This document shows, piece by piece, positions 54,076 to 63,535 of a DNA stretch of 64,000 nt. The translations under genes were made by a program, and so were the position numbers. Each line of letters starts with the position of its first letter. The first letter of the stretch is position 1. The notes under the pieces are model-generated. The model worked only from the letters and a program-made list of their open reading frames with translations. It ran no database searches and was not told where the DNA came from. Origin of the DNA: Entamoeba invadens IP1 (taxonomy: Eukaryota; Evosea; Mastigamoebida; Endamoebidae); NCBI RefSeq assembly GCF_000330505.1, contig NW_004440113.1, positions 396,177 through 460,176 on the forward strand, given 5' to 3'.

Positions 54076-56762
54076 TCAACATAGAACTTGCCACCGAAAC
54101 GATTATTATATTTCTTTTTTATTTTCTGTTGGATTCATTTCAATCAATTGATTTCTTTTTTTAATGTTGTTTGGAAATAATTTGAAAAGTGAATATGCCG
54201 CGTGGCGTTAAAAACCTTTGTTTTGAGAAGTTTGAATTTTCTCCAAAAACTTTAAAGGCCTTTACATTTTAATGGGGTGCGTGTTTTTTTGTGTGTTTTG
54301 AAGCAAAAAAATGTGTGCAAAAATGTGTAGTATAATAAAAAAGAAAAATGAATTTCTTGGAGAAAAAAGGAGTGCAAATAAAACAGTGCACCCCTGTTTT
54401 TCTCACAATAACAAGTAACATGAAGAAAAGAATATTAGACACATCTATGCATTTTTGGTTTTGTTGTTGCACAAAATATAATAGAATGGTATTATTCAAA
54501 AACAAGCCAATAGATGGTAAACACCATTAAACAACTAAAAACAATTTTTATAATTCAAATGGAAAGACAAATGAAAGATCACAAATTCATTATTAAAAAC
54601 GGTTTTTTTCGAACTCAAAGTGAATGAAATGTAAATAAAACAGACTTTTCTGTTTTTCAAACTTCATTAATTTTATTTTTATGTTGTGAATTATTTACTC
54701 ATTGTATTTTATATGGAAAATGTTCTAGTAAAATAAACAAGTGAATTTATTAAGGTTTGTAGGGGTTTATAAATAATGAAAAGGAGTAAAAATGATACCC
54801 CACTATGTTATCGTATGTTCTTATTATTGACAACTAAAGAATTTAAAAAATGTGTTATGTGTTACGGAACTAAAATAAAGTAAACATTAGTTGTGCTTCA
54901 GAATTTAAATACACCAAGTCTTTTATTATAATTTGTTATTGTTTGTTTGATATTTTATATTACTTAATATTTTAATATTAAGTAATATAAAATATTATTT
55001 GTTTTTATTCAAACAACTGGGATAATTAGAGTTGTTGTTTTTATTTTACCAATTATATAAATATTTATTTTTTACTTGTTTGTTATAAAAATTTGATTTT
55101 AAAATAATTTATTAATATTTTTCACTTTATTTCTTTCTAATTTTACATTAGTAAAAAATCTATTAATTATTAATTGTTTTTTTCATTTTTCTCCATCTAA
55201 AATAATGGCACGACTTCGTTTTTGTATTCCAACCATTCTTTCTCTTATTTCACAAACGATTTGTTGATGATTTGTACAGTCTGAATCTGAATATTTTTAA
55301 AAAACATTTTATCGATTACAAATAATGCTATTGGTAAAAATCAATCATATTGACTTACTTTCACATATTTAAAATTATCCAATTTCAAAAGTAATGAATT
55401 ATACTATTTATTTTGATTAAAATTTTCTTCAATAAATTTAATAAAACAATAATATTTTTTTAGTTGAGTTTATTATATAAAAACTAAATTTTTATTATTA
55501 TTATTATATAATATTTTTTTACTAATAAATATTAATTAAACATTTTTGTAAATGTATTAAAATTTATAAAAATATTTACAATAAATATAGTACTAAAATA
55601 TTATTATTTATGTTTATTTTTATAATTAATTTATACTCAAATTTAATTAAACTATATCATTTAAATATAAATTATCTATTTATTAATAAAATGAGATAAA
55701 ATATATTCATTAGGATATAACCAAATTTAAACCATAACTTAACAATATTAATCACAAAATTAATGTTCACAGATTACCCCTTTTTGTTGAATCCTCTTTC
55801 AATAATTGTCTTATTATTCGATTCAATTGATGTGTATGGCAGTCATAAAAAGACTTCTTGGCGGTTTTGTATTCGAACTCGTGAATTTAACGTGCTGATT
55901 TACTTCAAAATAAATAACTCATTTTGACGAGAACTGCTCTATTTTCGTTGAACAAATACAATTATTTGTGGTTCTTGTTATTTTTCTTTTTACTAATTGT
56001 ATTATAATATAAACTATTTCTATTATTATTATTGTAGTCAATTGACTAAAATAATTGACTTTCTTATTGTTCATTTTACTACAAATATTTGTAGTTTTAA
56101 TTAATAACCCAACTGTATATAATAAAATCATTATATTATAAATATATTTATTATAATAAACATAACAATTGAATTATCATTTCTTCTTTAAAATAAGTTT
56201 ATTTTTCGTTTTTTTTATTCAATATTTTTGCTTTGAAAAAGAAAAAACCAAGAAATGATATTTAAAGAAAAATTAAAAGACAAAAATAATTCCGACAAAG
56301 TGTGAAATTCTTCGGGATAATGCCGAAATATAATTATCAATTAAAATAGATAATCTATAATAATAATAGATTATTAATAAAAAAGGTTCAGGAGATAATA
56401 TCAATTTATCTCATTTATCCAGAATTAACAAAATTATATCTTTTAATTAAAAATTTATTATACTTATTAAATAATAATATCAATATTATAAATAAATAAT
56501 AGTATTTTGTTAATTTTGTTTTTACGACTGAATTATCCCTTTACGAAGATATTCACTAATAGAATTCTATTTATATATTGAGTGAATATAACGAGATATT
56601 AGTATAGTTTTCCCGACTTTTGCAAGATATTTCTTTGTACAAAACAACACTTTTTATTTTCGTTGAACTTAACGAATTAAAACATTAAACCAAATATTTA
56701 AATAAAGTTCGCCACCTTTTTGTCTTATAAAATCAAAACTTAATAAGTCCACATTCATTTCA
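54076..56762. other. 2.7-kb gene-poor AT-rich region
   Basis: No convincing coding region on either strand. Contains the perfect palindrome at 54950-54995 and long T/A tracts. Small open frames here start at non-ATG codons or have no coding character. Confidence 0.65.
54950..54995. repeat. Perfect 22-bp inverted repeat with 2-nt loop
   Basis: Arms 54950-54971 and 54974-54995 are exact complements (start ATATTTTATATTACTTAAT) separated only by TT. Entirely A/T. Capable of cruciform or RNA hairpin formation. No flanking target duplication was identified. Confidence 0.95.
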
Positions 56763-57083
56763 ATGAGTTTTGTATCTCAAAAGCGTCGAAATCCTTCCTG
56801 TGGCGACATCAAACTCCTTTCAAAGCGGAAAGCACGCTGTGGCTCTTCTAACGAATCGGAAGACCCTCGTGTCATTACTCCTTCGTTCTTCTCTTACACA
56901 CCAACAGATGGCGAAGACTCTTCAATCTTAACTCCAAACACGTGTTATGCAGACTTAGAAGTGTTCTCCGCTATAACAAACACAACTTCTTCTCATCAAA
57001 ATGAGTCTTTTGATAAAGACGAACGTCCTGAACGTCCCGCCATAGCAAGTGAAAATGTTATCAAACACTCGGCACTTTTTTAA
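56763..57083 (+). CDS. Small hypothetical Ser/Thr/Pro-rich protein, 106 aa
   Basis: ATG at 56763 follows TCCACATTCATTTCA, which resembles the initiator-type context common just upstream of Entamoeba starts. The N-terminus is basic (SQKRRNPSCGDIKLLSKRKA), possibly a nuclear localisation signal. The rest is Ser/Thr/Pro/Asp-rich with potential phospho-sites (VITPSFF, SILTPNTC). No domain recognised. Codon usage is clearly less AT-rich than the flanks, supporting a real gene. Confidence 0.65.
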   Translation: MSFVSQKRRNPSCGDIKLLSKRKARCGSSNESEDPRVITPSFFSYTPTDGEDSSILTPNTCYADLEVFSAITNTTSSHQNESFDKDERPERPAIASENVIKHSALF

Positions 57084-57347
57084 TTATTTAATGTAAATCT
57101 TCTTCTTCTAATTTACTAGACTGTATAGTATCCATTTATAATTAATATATTATTCCTTTCTAATAAGATATGCAATGTATATTAGTAATAATAATTAATG
57201 AAATTAGTACATTATTTTCTCCTTCAATTCCATGCTTCCTAGTTCCGAGTACTATTTGAAATACTATTTCAAACACCCATTCTAAATAGTAAAGAATACA
57301 ATAAAAAGAACTATAAAAAATGTATGCTTATTTCCTTCGCAATTTCC

Positions 57348-58706
57348 TTAAAAACACATTCCCATATTAGATTGTGATGGGGGTGGAGGTACAAGGGTTT
57401 CAGTTCTTTGTTGGTGGTGTTGTTGTGGGTCTGTGATGATTGAACGGAGGCCCATAGGAATACCGTTTTGTCTATGTCCGAGTACTTGGTATTGTGGAGG
57501 TGGTGGTTGGACTTGTTGTTGTCTTTGTTGTTGGTTTTGGATCATTGGATTTTGGTGTGAAGCCAAACTTTGCATAGGGGGTTGATTTTGGGTTTGTGGT
57601 TGATGTTGAGTTTTTTGGTGTTGTCCAGTGTTTTGAGACAGTTGTTCGTCATATCTTCTCTTCAACGTTCTTGCGCTGAATCGAATTTTCTCGATGACTT
57701 GGGGTCCGAGTTCCCCGATACAGTCCATCACTTCATTAACGATTTTCCAGACTGCTTCGCTCTTCGCAAAAGGAATTCCATTAGTTGCCATAATTTTTGA
57801 TATTTCCATAGTAACTCTTTTCCCTTCCGTCGATCGTTTCTTCTCCGCGACTTTCTTTGGTTTCTTTTCCAATTGAGTTTTGTTCTCGTAAGACATCAAT
57901 TCCAATTTTCGTTTCAAATCCTCTGTGACGCGGAGTTGTTTTCTTCGAGTTTTAACATTTCTAACTTCTGTAGTATTCATTCTAAGTTTGTCGTCTTCCT
58001 TCTCAAATTGTTTTTCAAATTGTTTTTCGTACATTTTATCAAAACTTTTATCAAATGGTTTCTCAAATGGTTTGTCGTATTCAACGCCTTCTTCTTTCTC
58101 TTTCTCGCCTTGTTTCTTCTTATCTTTATCTGTTTCTTCCTCTTGCATCACTTCAAGTTCGTCGCGAATGCGTTGCCCGTTCTGATACGCTGACACCAAT
58201 ACACTTTTAATTGTCGAGTTGATGTCTTGATGATCTTCCAGACAATGACTGCACGCGTATCCTCGACTCATCCGCTTGAAACAGACTATACACATGTAAT
58301 GATCTCTATCTATCTTCTCGACTAATCGATCGGATAACCAATCGACTGCTTTGCGCTTCCGCTGCTTATCTTCAACCTCCTCTTTCTTCTCTTTGGCATT
58401 CTTCTTCCCTTTCTTATCTATACTAAGGCTTTGAACTCCACTGGAACTACTTTGAAGGGGATTCCCTAACGCTTGTACAAGAGGATTCGGTATTTGACTC
58501 GGAAGTAATTGCGCGGAAATATTCCCGGGCATCGGACCTTGAAGTGTCGGTTGTAAGGGGTGTCGATCAAGTTGCGGAAGGGGAGGTTCACGTGGAAATG
58601 GATCTATTCGACGTGGATCAGGCATCAGCTCGTTCCGCTCTTCAACTGTTTCTTGATCTTCTAACATCATCTTGTCATTCATATCCATCGGCTGTTCCAC
58701 CTCCAT
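57348..58706 (-). CDS. Cys/His zinc-binding regulator-like protein with Gln/Pro-rich tail, 452 aa
   Basis: ATG at 58706. Pro-rich N-terminus, a Lys-rich stretch (KKGKKNAKEKKEEV), then a compact Cys cluster HYMCIVCFKRMSRGYACSHC followed by LEDHQD near residues 136-160, which could bind zinc (CxxC-x11-CxxC with His). Next come FEK/FDK-type short repeats (EKPFDKSFDKMYEKQFEKQF) and a basic helical segment. A globular region (ISKIMATNGIPFAKSEAVWKIVNEV) is followed by a Gln/Pro-rich tail. It resembles a nuclear transcriptional or chromatin regulator in composition; the family is not recognised. Confidence 0.75.
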   Translation of the reverse strand: MEVEQPMDMNDKMMLEDQETVEERNELMPDPRRIDPFPREPPLPQLDRHPLQPTLQGPMPGNISAQLLPSQIPNPLVQALGNPLQSSSSGVQSLSIDKKGKKNAKEKKEEVEDKQRKRKAVDWLSDRLVEKIDRDHYMCIVCFKRMSRGYACSHCLEDHQDINSTIKSVLVSAYQNGQRIRDELEVMQEEETDKDKKKQGEKEKEEGVEYDKPFEKPFDKSFDKMYEKQFEKQFEKEDDKLRMNTTEVRNVKTRRKQLRVTEDLKRKLELMSYENKTQLEKKPKKVAEKKRSTEGKRVTMEISKIMATNGIPFAKSEAVWKIVNEVMDCIGELGPQVIEKIRFSARTLKRRYDEQLSQNTGQHQKTQHQPQTQNQPPMQSLASHQNPMIQNQQQRQQQVQPPPPQYQVLGHRQNGIPMGLRSIITDPQQHHQQRTETLVPPPPSQSNMGMCF

Positions 58707-59772
58707 TCGTTTTTTTTTTATTAAAAAGTTCCTTTTGCCTGTTTTTCGGCATTATACCGTTTTCTACTCATTCTTTCCATTTCTTGTATTTTTGGTCAAC
58801 ACGGGTGCAAGTTTTATTTTCTTGACTTTTTTTTCTGAGATTGTCTCTTTATTTTTCGGGGATTTTCGTTTTTTTTCAATATTATTTATCAATTGTTTTT
58901 TATTTAAAGTATTGGTAAAACTATTTTTGGAATGAACGATTTTGGAACGATTTGTGTGTTTTGTTTTATTTAATGTTTTTTTAATCTTTCGGTTGTGTTC
59001 CTTATCAAGCCCCTTTTTTAGTGAATGAAGTGGAAATAAAATCAATGTTGAATTAATAGAGATATAGTTCAATGTATTATAACATTTTGATTCTTTTACT
59101 TTGAATGTTTTTTTGTGTTGGTTGTATTAATAAATAATAATTAAATATAATACAGTATAGGGTTACTATCTATTTATATACTTACCTATTTGTTTTCGAA
59201 CTACTCTTTTTGGAGTGAAAAGAGAAAAATTATTCCCTTGAATAATCTAATAATTTTAGTTTCTATAATCATAATAAATTATACTCGAAAACACTTTAAA
59301 AACTTTATGGTAAGAACTTAAAATTCAATGCAGTTTTTGTCATTTTCTTTTCAATAAATAATTTTTTTGGTAACAAACTAAATCATTATTTTTCTTTTCT
59401 TTTTCTGATTTTTACATTAAATGTTTTTTTTTGTGTATATTTCGGGAATAATACCAAATAAAACAATTTTTTATTATAAAAAGAATTGTTCTATAACTGT
59501 CTTTTGAGTTTGATGGACCATTATCAAACTTTAATGAATTATTAATATAAATCAAATGAATTAATTATTTATAAAAATCATTCGACTTCTTTAATGATTT
59601 TACATTTTTTCAATGTTTTTAGTAATTCAAGAAAAATATTGTTTAATTTTATTATAATAAAACCATCCACGATTGTTATTAATAATTTACTATAAAATAT
59701 AGTATATATTTTTGATGTATTATCAAAACTCAAAAATACACGAACTGAAATATATCCGATCTGTATTTCTCC
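58707..59772. other. AT-rich intergenic region
   Basis: About 1.07 kb between two minus-strand genes. The first 350 bp is T-rich with short open frames that are compositional artefacts. Nothing recognised. Confidence 0.6.
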
Positions 59773-60492
59773 TCAAATTTTGAATTCCATAAAAGAGACA
59801 TAAGGTGAAGTAGGTCCCACAGTAGATACTGGTGCTCTGTAGTACTTAGCCAGATATTCTCCCTTTTGTAATTGGACGAACCATTTAATTGTTCCTGCTT
59901 TGAGGGTGATTGATGGTAATACCATTGTATCACTTTGTTTTGAATGGTGTGAATGATAAATGAAAAGCTGGTCTCCTTCTTCGCTCATGTCTTGAATTGT
60001 GAAGACCACTCCAAATCGATTTTGTTCGACAAGTAATGGATAAGTACTGAGTGTTGTGACTTGCACGGACATCCAATCTCTTTCCTTTGCTTTTCCAATA
60101 CCAACACAACACAACTGACCAACTACTTTCTTATTGACCAACGCTTTTATATCGACATACCCGTGTATATTACCTATAGAAAGGTCTACCGTTTGCTTCC
60201 CATTCTCAACAGTAACATCTTGAAGTAAAGGAACATTCTCCCCACTCACATAAAGTGCTACACTAACATTTCGCACATCATAACTCCGTTCAACATTCAG
60301 TCGCAACGTCGAATTCTCCTCCTTCTCGACTTTTATCAACACAAACGTCCGTACTAACCCTTTCTCGGCTCGCTCTCTCTTTCTTTGTTCTAATAACTTC
60401 TTTTCATTCAACAGTTGCAGAAATATATTCGGTGTAAATTTAAAATCAACACGTGTATTATATCTTTGTCGTATCTCTTCTATATCTCCCAT
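59773..60492 (-). CDS. Hypothetical beta-rich protein, possibly SKICH-like C-terminus, 239 aa
   Basis: ATG at 60492 (MGDIEEIRQRYNTRVDF). Residues about 25-45 are a charged helix. The remainder is two beta-sandwich-like parts: FVLIKVEKEENSTLRLNVER ... VDIKALVNKKVVGQLCC, then FGVVFTIQDMSEEGDQLFIYHSH ... GTIKWFVQLQKGEYLAKYYRA. The last block vaguely matches the SKICH/Ig-like fold of membrane-associated adaptors (D-x-hydrophobic strand, later G-x-Y-x-A-x-Y). No signal peptide. The assignment is weak; treat as hypothetical. Confidence 0.65.
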   Translation of the reverse strand: MGDIEEIRQRYNTRVDFKFTPNIFLQLLNEKKLLEQRKRERAEKGLVRTFVLIKVEKEENSTLRLNVERSYDVRNVSVALYVSGENVPLLQDVTVENGKQTVDLSIGNIHGYVDIKALVNKKVVGQLCCVGIGKAKERDWMSVQVTTLSTYPLLVEQNRFGVVFTIQDMSEEGDQLFIYHSHHSKQSDTMVLPSITLKAGTIKWFVQLQKGEYLAKYYRAPVSTVGPTSPYVSFMEFKI

Positions 60493-60727
60493 CTCCTTTT
60501 TTTTAAAGTCTTCTTCTTGTTTTTATTCACATGTTTTTATATGAAGTTTCTGAATGATGTTTTTTTATATAGTTTAACTTATTATAATTATATTATTGGT
60601 TATGGTATATAATCAATACCAATATTTTAGTTATTATATAATAAATATAATAATTATTATAAGAATATTAATATACTATTAATATAATTTAATATAATTT
60701 AATAATTTCGTGTTAAAATTAAGTGAA

Positions 60728-61821
60728 TTAACAACACTGACTTTCTGCTGCGTTTTGAGCTTGTCCAGCTCCAGTAGGTGTTTGTGCTGGTTGTTTTGTG
60801 ATGTTGAGAATTGCATCCTCTTGAGTTTTTTGTGAAAGTTCGCTAGTAGCTTTAGCGTCGACACCGAAGTTGACTAAAGTTGGGTTTTGTGCTTTGAACT
60901 TCATCACTAAATTCTTGACAAAGTCTTTCAGACCATCTTCACTTATAATTAGTTTTATTCCGTTAAAATATTTAAGTTGAAGTAAAAATGTGTTGATAAG
61001 AACGTCACAAACGTTTTAGCGGAACATTCAAGATATGTCAATTCGTTTTTGTCTGCCAGTGCCTTTGCCTCTTCCAAAGAGACTTGTCTATTCTTAGCCA
61101 AATCACTTTTACACCCCAAAAGCATTCTCACTGGGATTTTACGATTGATATGGTTTTGTTCATAAGTATCGACCCAATACTGAATACTATTGAAAGAGTT
61201 TTTGCTACTAATATCAAAACAAAACAAAATGGTTTGGACGTTACGAATGTACGACAGTGTTTGTGAACGGAAACTTTCTTGGCCGGCTGTATCGCTATTA
61301 TGTTAGTTGATGTGTTGGTGTTATATATAATAAATATATAATATATTTACTATAAATATTTAATAAATTATGTACTATATTTATTCTATATATTTAATAT
61401 GTAATTTCATAGAATACTATACATATTATATTCTATCGATTATAATTATATTAGATAGATTATAATAATAATAGATCAACAAACATAAACTGAACAGTAT
61501 GTACCTGTCCTTCTACTGTAATTTTATTCACAATTGTGTCGCTACTGATTGTGGGAACAGTGGTTGAAACTTCTTGTTACTAAATACAATTCATTTCAAT
61601 AATCAATTGAAATCAATTTATATTAAATTAATTAATTTAATTTAAATTCGATCGATTATATTCATTACATTGTATCGATCATAAGTCATCAATATAATAC
61701 AAATGAAAATAAACAAACAAATCCCTTTGCCAAGTCTCGTGTATAATGCAGTTTTCCCGACACTGGAATCGCCACAAAACCCAATGACAATTGGCTTTGC
61801 CTTTGGTGCTTTTTGTGCCAT
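60728..61821 (-). CDS. Rab-family small GTPase with atypical G4 motif, 227 aa, four exons
   Basis: Exons 61821-61719, 61569-61485, 61294-61013 and 60941-60728 join in phase. G1 GDSSVGKT, switch region FSTTVPTISSDTI, G3 DTAGQES, G4 GCKSD (usual NKxD has Cys for Asn) and G5 ECSAK. The C-terminus ends AESQCC, a double-cysteine geranylgeranylation signal. Rab GTPases direct vesicle traffic; Entamoeba genomes hold many divergent RabX members. Two introns end in AAG instead of TAG, inferred from phase and homology. The hypervariable region is long and Gln/Pro-rich. Confidence 0.85.
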
Positions 61822-62013
61822 AATCTTATAATTATTTTTTATAGTTCTTACTCTTTCAGTTATAACCCAAGTTACATTCCCCGTCACGCCGACCGGGTTT
61901 TTCAAAAGAATATTATTAGTACTTTTTTATAGTATTTTAATAAGTAAATTCATTCTAGTTTATTTATAGTAAATTACTAAAAAGATATAGTTTCAATCAA
62001 CAAGAAGAGAAGA

Positions 62014-62604
62014 TCAATTTTCTTGAGGCATTGGGAGTTCGCCAGACGCGATAATAGTGACCTTTTGTGAGGTCTTTCCACTCTGCGAACCGACTGCAGC
62101 AATTTTATCGACGATATCAAGGCCTTCGATCACTTCACCGAAGACGACATGTCTTCCATCGAGCCAAGCCGTTGTCACCAATGTAATAAAGAATTGTGAG
62201 CCATTTGTATCTTTGCCAGCATTTGCCATCGACAAGATCCCTTTTTTGGTGTGGCGCAATTTGAAGTTCTCATCGGCAAATTTCTCGCCGTAAATTGATT
62301 CCCCACCCGTCCCATCAAAATTGGTGAAGTCCCCCCCTTGAATCATAAAACCGGGAATAACTCGATGGAAGATCGAACCTTTGTATGACAGAGGTTTACC
62401 AGATTTGCCAAGCCCTTTCTCTCCAGTACACAAGGCACGGAAATTCTCAACTGTTTTTGGTACAGTTTTTCCATAAAGACCCATTACTATACGGTGTGCA
62501 GTCTCTTCATTGCCAATGGTAACATCAAAGTACACTTTGTTTGTGATTTTGGGTCCATGACTCGAAACTAATACAATTAGAAGAAGGAGGTTTACAACTC
62601 CCAT
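62014..62604 (-). CDS. Secretory-pathway cyclophilin (peptidyl-prolyl cis-trans isomerase), 196 aa
   Basis: From ATG 62604 ([17 protein letters not shown]), a signal peptide precedes a complete cyclophilin domain: [39 protein letters not shown] (catalytic Arg), [24 protein letters not shown] (conserved Trp and His) and a final VTIIASGEL. Cyclophilin B type, catalysing proline isomerisation during folding of secreted proteins. No KDEL-type retention signal at the C-terminus (LPMPQEN), so it may be secreted. Intronless. Confidence 0.93.
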   Translation of the reverse strand: MGVVNLLLLIVLVSSHGPKITNKVYFDVTIGNEETAHRIVMGLYGKTVPKTVENFRALCTGEKGLGKSGKPLSYKGSIFHRVIPGFMIQGGDFTNFDGTGGESIYGEKFADENFKLRHTKKGILSMANAGKDTNGSQFFITLVTTAWLDGRHVVFGEVIEGLDIVDKIAAVGSQSGKTSQKVTIIASGELPMPQEN

Positions 62605-63535
62605 TGACCGTTTGGAGTTCAAATAGAACTTTTAATAGTCACATATTTTAGTCTTTTTATTGAAAAGAATCAATGCTATTGTTATGGTATAGTTTTAAGT
62701 CGTTTTTTGAATAAATTTGAATAAAGAAGTTATGTCCTCTTTATTTATATTAATAGATATTTAATTAATTAAAATATAATTAATAATATAACTAATATCA
62801 TTAATAATTATTTATTATTTGTTTGAATTGTTAATGTATTATATAATATTAGTATTTATATAATTTTAATATAATACAATTATATAAATAACAAAATAGA
62901 TAAAAAATGTTTTTTATATCATCGTTTTACTTAATAACTAATAAAACTTAAGTAATTTTATTATATTTATTATTTATTATAAATTAGTTTTTATATTAAA
63001 AAAAAAAATAAATTTCTTCTTTTTTTTCGTTTAGTCAGAACTATATTATTAATTGTTTTAACTATATGTAATGGTAATTGAACTATTCGAAAACAAGGAA
63101 AAAGAAAGGTACATAAAATGAATAATCTTAATTTGGTCTTTTTTCGTCACAAAAACGGGAATTTGGTCGAAGACTAAAATTCAAAATACTTTTTTATTGG
63201 TTTAATGAAGCCTATTTTTTTACCTATTTGAAGCTAATTGTAATTTGTTTTTTTTATTTTGTGCTTTACCAAATAAGAACCACATTTTCAAAATGTTCTT
63301 CTTCTTCCAAATAGAACACAAAATATTACCAATAATAATAAAATAAACCATAAAAATATAATAAGACGACCGCACTAATAAAACGAAGTAAAAGTTGTAC
63401 TAAAACTCCACCACGCCACACATATACAAATATTCGACACAAAAAAGAAGCTTAGAAAAATCGGGAATTATCGAAATTTTGATAAAGAAGAAAATGAAAA
63501 AATGAACACTCTTTGGAACTCAAAAAGAATTTCAA
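62605..63535. other. Divergent AT-rich intergenic region
   Basis: About 930 bp between the divergent cyclophilin and Rab32-like genes. Long A/T tracts and a run of A near 63000; nothing else recognised. Confidence 0.6.

Noticed and set aside
54269..54505. 78-codon minus-strand frame
   Set aside because: Low-complexity Phe/Leu/His-rich translation of AT-rich DNA, with no domain.
53157..56330. Repeated CTTCGGGATAA near 53157 and 56311
   Set aside because: An 11-bp match in two places without further flanking similarity is not enough for a repeat family.
49735..56762. Search for tRNA, rRNA, snRNA or CRISPR structures in the gene-poor region
   Set aside because: No cloverleaf, T-loop consensus or regularly spaced repeats were found by eye; divergent ncRNA cannot be excluded.
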